From Bin87 sp965116785 (GTDB lineage Bacteria; Chloroflexota; Dehalococcoidia; Lucifugimonadales; UBA3495), in NCBI GenBank assembly GCA_965116785.1, contig OZ220731.1, positions 3,596,001 to 3,660,000 on the forward strand: 64,000 nt of DNA, written 5' to 3'. Each line of letters opens with the position of its first letter. The first letter of the stretch is position 1. Both the position numbers and the translations under genes were made by a program. The notes beneath the pieces are model-generated. The model saw only the letters and a program-made list of their open reading frames with translations. It was not told the origin of the DNA and did no database searches. Of this stretch, positions 58,893 through 64,000 are shown piece by piece.

Positions 58893-61244
58893 TTACTCAA
58901 CCACACTGTACTGCCCATTGTCGTCGATTTGAGTCAGGATCACCTTGTCAGATCCCTGGTTGTCGGTGGGGCCGAACATCAGCTCGAAGCCATCCAGATC
59001 GAATGTGCCGGCGGTCTGGACCGCCCCGAGGAAGCACTCCCGAGTGACTTGCTGCCCGCAGGCATCCACGGCGTAGATCGCCAGGCGTCCGGCCAGGTAG
59101 CCTTCCAGAGAGACGAACCCGGGTTGAGCCTGGGGATTGACCGCAGCCAAAGCGGCCTGATATTTGGCGATGAGGGTATCACTGGCATCGCCCGGCAGCG
59201 GGACCACCTGGGTGAAGAATACGTTATCGCGGGATTGACCATCCGCTGCGAGTTTTGACGCCAGGGCATCACTGCCCACGAAAGACACGTTCATGAAGAT
59301 AGTACCCGGGCCCAACCTCTCGCGCAGCATACCTATGGCCTGCGCCGCCGGGTCGGAGGCGCCGATGATAATCACCGCCTGCGGCGCCGGGTCCGCGTCC
59401 GCGATCCGGAACACCGCCGACTTCACGGCCTCAGTATTCCGCCGGTAATACCAGTGGGCGACCAAATCAATGTTTCCGCCTTCCAACTCCTGCTGAACGC
59501 CCCTGAGTCCGTCAATGCCGTATGAATCGTTCTGATATAGCACGGCAACGCGGGTGACGCCCTGGTCCGCAAGGTATTCCAACATTCGGTCGGTTTCTTG
59601 GTGGTACGAGGCGCGGAGGTTGAGCACGTTGGTAAGCCCGGATTCGCGCAACAACTGAGCGCCGGTGAACGGGGCGATGAAGGGGACATCTTCCGCGTGG
59701 GCCAGAGGAGACACCGCTCTAGATGTGGGAGTGCCGACGGCGCCGATCAAGGCGAACACCTGGTCTTCGTTGATTAGTTTCTGGGTATTTGCAAAAGCGC
59801 GATCAGGTTCGTAGCCATCGTCGCGGTACACAAGGTTAAGCGTGCGGTTGTTGACGGTTCCCGCCTCCTGGAACGCGGCCATGATGCCCAGGCGCATTCC
59901 GGTACCCAATTCCTGCGAACCACCGGAGAAATCGGCGGACTGACCAAAGGTGATCGTGTCGGCGGTCACGCCTGGAGTCCCGTCGGCGGGTTCCGGCATT
60001 GGGCAGGATTCGGCCGACATGCCCTGCACCGCGTCGGTCAGGCGATCGATTTCGCAGACCAGCCGGTCAAGGGTCGCCGCGTTCGCCGCGATGCGATCGT
60101 CTTCGACGGCCGTCAGTTCAAGCCGCTCCTCCAGCCGGTTGAAGTAATCCTCCCCGGCGGCAAGCAAATTCTTGGCGAAGGGAAGTACCATTGGGTTCAA
60201 GTTCAGACTGGGGTTACCTTCCAGATGCTCGATGTCGCGCCGGATTATCTCGGCAACGCTTTCGTAGGCTTCCTGGTTTCGCGCCACAACCACCGGGTCT
60301 TGCAAACGGCCGGCCACCAACAGAAGGGTATGGGCCGATGGAACGTTCGCCGCCAAACTCTGCAGGTGCGAATAGCGCAATCGGTCGGCTTCCGACAGGC
60401 TGCCGGCGTCCATCAGCGCGCCAAACTCGCCGTCCGAGCTTTCCACGGAGCGAGGGAACAGCGTGGCCTGGTTGGCGGTCACCAATTTCAGGGTCTCGGT
60501 GACTTGGTCGCCCAGCAGTTCCAGCAATTTCCCCCTGGCCTGCTGTATCCGGCCGGAATTGGCGACCAGAGCGTTCACCTGGGCGCGGATACGGCCAACC
60601 TGCTCGTCATTGCCGCTGGCGTCGAGTATCCCCACTTGAGCGTACAGCGCTCGCCCGTGCGCGGCGATCTGCTGCGCCGTTGCGCGGAGCGACGCTTCCG
60701 TCATCCGGACGTGGGTTCGCTCAGATGCGATGGCGACCAGGGCGTCGGCTTCGCGGGTCAGCGCCAGAGCGGCGGCGAGGATCTCGACGGCTGCTTCGAA
60801 ATCCACTTCAGCCGTCAATCGGACGATCTCCCAGTCTGACCACGCGGATTCATCACCATCGCGCAAGGTCCTGACGGCGAATGCGTGACCGCGGGTCGTA
60901 TTCGTTTTCAGGTTGGGGATGTTCAGGCTGTGCCTGTCGTCTCCGGACGCATCGACTGACATGGACCGGATCAGGCCGGTCCAATTTTGGCCGGCGTCAT
61001 AGGCCGCCCATGCCGCGTCCAGGTCCACCCATTGGACGACATAACCCGTTGCGCCGTCCACCGCATCCCAGGACACCACTGCCTGTCCGACAGCGGTCCC
61101 CTGAACTGCTCGCACATTGGCGGGGGCGGGCAAATCCGTCTGCGCGTCCGCAACGTTGCCCAGTGCAAACCACCCGCCAGCGACGGCCAGGACGGCTGCG
61201 GCAACAAACCCGAAGACCGGGATCAGAATACGTCGTGTTTTCAT
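58893..61244 (-). CDS. Fn3 + helical domain + periplasmic leucine-binding-like protein
   Basis: 783 aa. A signal peptide or anchor (ILIPVFGFVAAAVLAVAGGW, about 6-25) is followed by an Fn3-like domain (38-145: PAPANVRAVQGT ... VVSWDAVDGATGYVVQW), a long helical region (about 147-410, rich in ALALTREADALVAIASER-type heptads), and a type I periplasmic-binding domain (about 425-783: ITFGQSADFSGGSQELG, GMRLGIMAAFQEAG, VFALIGAVGTPTSRAV, VAVLYQNDSYGIDG). The last part is the branched-chain amino acid ABC solute receptor fold. No LivHMGF genes are nearby, so it may act as a surface-tethered sensor or receptor. Confidence 0.8.
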   Translation of the reverse strand: MKTRRILIPVFGFVAAAVLAVAGGWFALGNVADAQTDLPAPANVRAVQGTAVGQAVVSWDAVDGATGYVVQWVDLDAAWAAYDAGQNWTGLIRSMSVDASGDDRHSLNIPNLKTNTTRGHAFAVRTLRDGDESAWSDWEIVRLTAEVDFEAAVEILAAALALTREADALVAIASERTHVRMTEASLRATAQQIAAHGRALYAQVGILDASGNDEQVGRIRAQVNALVANSGRIQQARGKLLELLGDQVTETLKLVTANQATLFPRSVESSDGEFGALMDAGSLSEADRLRYSHLQSLAANVPSAHTLLLVAGRLQDPVVVARNQEAYESVAEIIRRDIEHLEGNPSLNLNPMVLPFAKNLLAAGEDYFNRLEERLELTAVEDDRIAANAATLDRLVCEIDRLTDAVQGMSAESCPMPEPADGTPGVTADTITFGQSADFSGGSQELGTGMRLGIMAAFQEAGTVNNRTLNLVYRDDGYEPDRAFANTQKLINEDQVFALIGAVGTPTSRAVSPLAHAEDVPFIAPFTGAQLLRESGLTNVLNLRASYHQETDRMLEYLADQGVTRVAVLYQNDSYGIDGLRGVQQELEGGNIDLVAHWYYRRNTEAVKSAVFRIADADPAPQAVIIIGASDPAAQAIGMLRERLGPGTIFMNVSFVGSDALASKLAADGQSRDNVFFTQVVPLPGDASDTLIAKYQAALAAVNPQAQPGFVSLEGYLAGRLAIYAVDACGQQVTRECFLGAVQTAGTFDLDGFELMFGPTDNQGSDKVILTQIDDNGQYSVVE

Positions 61245-61847
61245 GTCAGTTTCTCTCCGTTAGCAATTATGTGTCGGGCGTGTATCGCCATTCTTGATCG
61301 ATCGCTCGGCTCGAATTTTTCGATGGCGCACGGCGGGCGGATGACCAGCGCCGTGCCGGTTGGGTGGCGATGGTTATAAATATCCACCCGCGCAAAAACC
61401 CTCAATGTGTATCCAGTCGTTCCGGTTCCACCTGCGTCTCACTCGTCACGCCGGGCTGGCAATGTCTGTGCGCGTCGGCGGTCACTTTGTCCCTGACACG
61501 ACCGCTCAAAACTGCCACCTCCCCAACCCAAAGCACCATCATCACAGAAAATGTGCGCGTCGTATTTCGCCGTGCCCACACTGGCGGACAGGCGGTCATC
61601 CTCGAAATCAGCGTGCGCAGTATATTGACTGGCACCGGTTAAAGCAAACGAGCGCAACTCAGGTAACTGTTCAGGGTTGTGGGGCAGTCGTTGCGAGCGC
61701 AGCGCGGCAATCTCGTTGGCGCAAGGGAGTCCTTCGGGGCAGCCGATGCTGATCCGCTATCGAGATTGCCACGTGGTTCGACAAGCTCACCATGAGCGGG
61801 CTGTGCTCCTCGCAATGACAACACCCTGAACCTGAACGGTTACCAAC
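61245..61847. other. Gap with R2 palindrome and no supported gene
   Basis: Between the binding-protein gene and asparaginase. The left 400 bp contain overlapping short open frames on both strands with no recognisable family. The right part is the full R2 palindrome (61668-61831). Confidence 0.45.
61668..61831. repeat. Dispersed palindromic repeat R2, full copy
   Basis: Outer arms GTTCAGGGTTGT (61669) and ACAACACCCTGAAC (61818), inner arms CGTTGCGAGCGCAGC and TCCTCGCAATGAC, GGCAATCTCGTT and CGAGATTGCC, then TGGTTCGACAAGCTCACCAT. A near-perfect 164-bp palindrome. Confidence 0.75.
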
Positions 61848-62849
61848 TCAGAAGTGGTAAAACATCTCCTGTAGCTCGTCGCGATTTACCGTTGTGGTTA
61901 ATCCCAGCATCAGCAAGATACGCGCCTTCTGCGGCATCAGGTTGTCGGAGACGATGAAGCCCTGCTCGTCCTTGCGCGGAGTCATCACCACGCGGCCGGC
62001 GATGGACCGGCTGGCGAGAACGACGGGCATGCCACCGGCCACCGCTTGCTCGGCGGCGGCGATCACTGCCGGCGGGAAGGTTCCCGCGCCGAATCCAGCC
62101 AGGACCAGGCCCGCCGAGCCGTGGGCGCGGATCGCGTCGATGAGCATGCCGTCGGCGCCGGCGTAGGCGTGCACGATGTCCACGCGGGGCAGGTCGCTCA
62201 TGCCGTCCACGCGGAAGGGGGTCTCGGTGGTGTGCTTGCGCATGGGGCGGCGGTAGAAAACCACCCGATGGTCGGAGTCGGCGTACCCCAGGAAGCCGAG
62301 CTCGTTGGCCTTGAAGGTCTCGACGCGCAGGGTGTTGGCCTTGTAGACCTCGCGGGCGCAGTGGATCTCGTTGTTCAGCACGGTGAGCACGCCCATGCCG
62401 GCAGCCTCCGGCGTTGCGGCAATGCGCACGGCGTCCAGAAGGTTCAGGTCGGCGTCGGTGCTGATGGCCGTGGGCGGACGCATGGCGCCGGTGATGACCA
62501 CGGGCCGCTGGGTCTTGACGGTCAGGTGGAGGAAGTAGGCGGTCTCCTCCAGGGTGGCGGTGCCGTGGGTGATGACGACGCCGGCGGTGTCCGGCTCGTC
62601 GCGGTCGATGGCGTGGATGCGCTTGGCCAGGGCGATCCAGTTGGCCGGGCCGATGGCGGTGCTGCCGACGCTGACCATGTCCTCGGCGATGATGTTGAAG
62701 TTGTCGCCGATCTCGGGCACGCGGGCCAGGTTCTGCTCGATGGTCAGGTGGTCTCCGATCTCGGGATACAGGGTGTAGTCCATGCGGTCGGGGCCGACTC
62801 CGGCGATGCTGCCGCCGGTGGCGATGATGTGGACGGTGGGATTGGGCAT
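61848..62849 (-). CDS. Asparaginase family protein
   Basis: 333 aa from the ATG at 62849 (GAAGGAGCG upstream). The N-terminal nucleophile Thr is T11 in IIATGGSIAG. The second signature reads THGTATLEETAYF: Thr97 is present, but the Asp that follows it in classical enzymes (D90 of E. coli AnsB) is Ala98. The conserved Lys is in REVYKANTLRVETF. Type I/II asparaginase fold; hydrolysis of Asn, Gln or another amide is plausible, but the Asp loss may change specificity. No signal peptide, so cytoplasmic. Confidence 0.85.
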   Translation of the reverse strand: MPNPTVHIIATGGSIAGVGPDRMDYTLYPEIGDHLTIEQNLARVPEIGDNFNIIAEDMVSVGSTAIGPANWIALAKRIHAIDRDEPDTAGVVITHGTATLEETAYFLHLTVKTQRPVVITGAMRPPTAISTDADLNLLDAVRIAATPEAAGMGVLTVLNNEIHCAREVYKANTLRVETFKANELGFLGYADSDHRVVFYRRPMRKHTTETPFRVDGMSDLPRVDIVHAYAGADGMLIDAIRAHGSAGLVLAGFGAGTFPPAVIAAAEQAVAGGMPVVLASRSIAGRVVMTPRKDEQGFIVSDNLMPQKARILLMLGLTTTVNRDELQEMFYHF

Positions 62850-62915
62850 GGAAGCGCTCCTTCTCACATGACGGTGATGAGTCGTGCATCACTCGGGATG
62901 GCGTGGTTCGGGCGG

Positions 62916-62958
62916 ATTATAGCAACGCGAAGGGTCGCGTCCGACGGTGGGGTATAAT
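62916..62958. promoter_or_regulatory. Divergent -10 boxes for asparaginase and cyclophilin
   Basis: TATAAT on the minus strand (62916-62921) faces the asparaginase gene, and TATAAT on the plus strand (62953-62958) faces the cyclophilin gene. The corresponding -35 regions are weak. Confidence 0.5.
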
Positions 62959-62998
62959 CGGCGGGACTTATCCGCTCCACCACAACAGGAGACAATTC

Positions 62999-63535
62999 AT
63001 GCCCCCCAAGCAATACGAGAACCCGCCCGGCCTGGTCATCGAAGGGACCAAGCGGTATCACGCCGTGATCAAGACCGACAAGGGCAATATGACCATCGAG
63101 TTGTTGTCTGAGGTCGCGCCGCGGGCCGTCAACAACTTCGTCTTCCTGGCGCGCGAGGGGTTCTACGAAGACAACCAGTTCCACCGGGTCATCAATGGGT
63201 TCATGATCCAGGGCGGATGCCCCCGGGGCGACGGCACCGGCGGCCCGGGCTACCGCTTCCCAGACGAGGAAGTGAACCGCTCCTATACCCGGGGCACCCT
63301 GGCCATGGCCAACGCCGGGCCGAACACCAACGGCAGCCAGTGGTTCATCGTGCACGGCGCGAACGCGGGGCTGCCTCCCAACTACACGATCTTCGGCATG
63401 CTGTCCGACGGCGACGACGTGCTCGAAGCGTTGGCCACCTCGCCGGTGCGGCAGAGCCGGGGCGGCGAAAACTCCCAGCCCACGGAGCGCCTGGCGATTC
63501 AGAACATCGAGATTACAGAGACCGACCTGGGCTAG
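62999..63535 (+). CDS. Cyclophilin-type peptidyl-prolyl cis-trans isomerase
   Basis: 178 aa from the ATG at 62999 (AGGAG upstream). Cyclophilin core: FHRVINGFMIQGGCPRGDGTG with the catalytic Arg and Phe, GTLAMANAGPNTNGSQWFIV, and YTIFGMLSDGDDVLEAL. It catalyses prolyl isomerisation during folding; no signal peptide, so cytoplasmic. Divergent from asparaginase and ended by a clear terminator. Confidence 0.95.
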   Translation: MPPKQYENPPGLVIEGTKRYHAVIKTDKGNMTIELLSEVAPRAVNNFVFLAREGFYEDNQFHRVINGFMIQGGCPRGDGTGGPGYRFPDEEVNRSYTRGTLAMANAGPNTNGSQWFIVHGANAGLPPNYTIFGMLSDGDDVLEALATSPVRQSRGGENSQPTERLAIQNIEITETDLG

Positions 63536-63563
63536 ACCACCCGCGGCACCGATGCTGAACGAC

Positions 63564-63588
63564 GAGGGCGGGTTACAAACCCGCCCTC
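63564..63588 (+). terminator. Terminator of the cyclophilin gene
   Basis: GAGGGCGGGTT, loop ACA, AACCCGCCCTC, followed by AATCTT; starts 28 bp past the stop and serves the convergent MFS gene as well. Confidence 0.75.
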
Positions 63589-63632
63589 AATCTTGTGCGC
63601 GGTACCATTGCGAACCGCGTCGGAGTCACATG

Positions 63633-63998
63633 TTACGAGTCGCCGGCGGCGGTAGCCGGGGCGGTGGTGGGTACGGGAACGGGAGCCGCGGGCGCGGTGG
63701 GGATCTGGGGACGCTTGGCGAACAGGAAGCAGATGCCGCCCAGGAAGTTGAACCCCGACAGCACCAGGAAAGCCACAGTGTAGGACCCTTGCCAGTCATA
63801 CATGTATCCGGCGAAGGGGCTTGCAGCCAGCAGCAGGATATTCATCGGGATGGTGCTGATGCCCAGGATTTTCCCGAAGTTCCCCCTGCCGAAGTACTCG
63901 CCCCGGATGGAAGTGGTCAGCGGGTTGCGGCCGCCGAACCCGAAGCCGAAAGTCACGGCGAAGGCATAGAACATCCAGAGGTGAGTGCTGAAAGTCAA
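63633..63998 (-). CDS. MFS transporter, C-terminal part (continues beyond the window)
   Basis: The visible 121 residues are the end of a membrane transporter: FYAFAVTFGFGFGGRNPLT, EYFGRGNFGKILGISTIPMN, ASPFAGYMYDWQGSYTVAF and a last helix with FNFLGGICFLFAKRP. The pattern matches the C-terminal half of monocarboxylate or oxalate/formate-type MFS carriers, distinct from the tandem pair at 56-58.7 kb. The frame stays open to the window edge, so the start lies outside. Confidence 0.8.
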   Translation of the reverse strand: MTFSTHLWMFYAFAVTFGFGFGGRNPLTTSIRGEYFGRGNFGKILGISTIPMNILLLAASPFAGYMYDWQGSYTVAFLVLSGFNFLGGICFLFAKRPQIPTAPAAPVPVPTTAPATAAGDS

Positions 63999-64000
63999 CA

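Noticed and set aside
61360..61660. Short open frames on both strands (about 70-92 codons).
   Set aside because: Competing frames of similar length, no recognisable family, no good ribosome site; insufficient to call a gene.

Overview
The window looks like a chromosomal segment of an uncultured-type Chloroflexota, most probably Dehalococcoidia/SAR202-like (inference). The DNA is GC-rich, apart from a few islands. It carries a DUF2298 (Chlor_Arch_YYY) membrane protein, a family known from Chloroflexi and archaea. Coenzyme F420 is implied by cofE and by an F420/PPOX-type oxidoreductase, and a B12 lower-ligand gene (bluB) is present. The catabolic genes (mandelate-racemase-type enolase, cyclase family, amidase, asparaginase, FAD/Fe-S oxidases) fit a scavenging heterotroph. 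Conserved markers are ligA, ftsY, rpsU, dtd, hspR-dnaJ-clpC and hsp20. I recognised no tRNA, rRNA or CRISPR array.

Layout. 0-6.8 kb: 3' part of a giant CARDB-repeat surface protein. 6.8-14.4 kb: FAD/Fe-S oxidase, alpha/beta hydrolase, TIM-barrel isomerase, CDF-like transporter, orphan TRAP permease. 14.4-16.2 kb: a dead IS5-type transposase and an intact IS110 element sitting inside a dispersed palindromic repeat. 16.4-25.1 kb: ligA, a hydrolase-like/methyltransferase fusion, a Uma2 protein, a PPOX protein, DUF2298 and ftsY. 25.2-31 kb: retropepsin-like protein, second Uma2, amidase with a small AtzG-like partner, a small paralogous-family protein, bluB and cofE. 31-33 kb: AT-richer UvrD helicase. 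33-37.7 kb: heat-shock locus (dnaJ-hspR-clpC divergent from hsp20, with two well-formed promoters). 37.9-41 kb: cyclase family protein ending at a MITE insertion, DUF5679 protein, flavoprotein disulfide reductase. 41-43.3 kb: a graveyard with a frameshifted secreted protein, an IS21 istA fragment and a headless IS110 end. 43.3-54.9 kb: DinB proteins, dtd, FmdB, rpsU, two ABC ATPases, arsM, an enolase-superfamily enzyme, NIPSNAP, PPOX, GNAT, third Uma2 with a small partner, and a two-domain member of the paralogous family. 54.9-55.9 kb: an AT-richer two-gene module of a ThsB-like TIR protein and a three-helix membrane protein, a candidate defence system. 56-64 kb: tandem MFS transporters, an Fn3/helical/periplasmic-binding sensor-like protein, asparaginase, cyclophilin and the end of a third MFS gene.

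The best candidates for new biology are the TIR/membrane pair (54925-55907) and the IS110 element. The IS110 element's left end is a structured non-coding block upstream of the transposase, shared with a transposase-less copy 28 kb away, and both copies lie next to the same repeat-type target. A clean MITE insertion at 38917-39050 has a 9-bp target duplication that includes the stop codon of the neighbouring gene.
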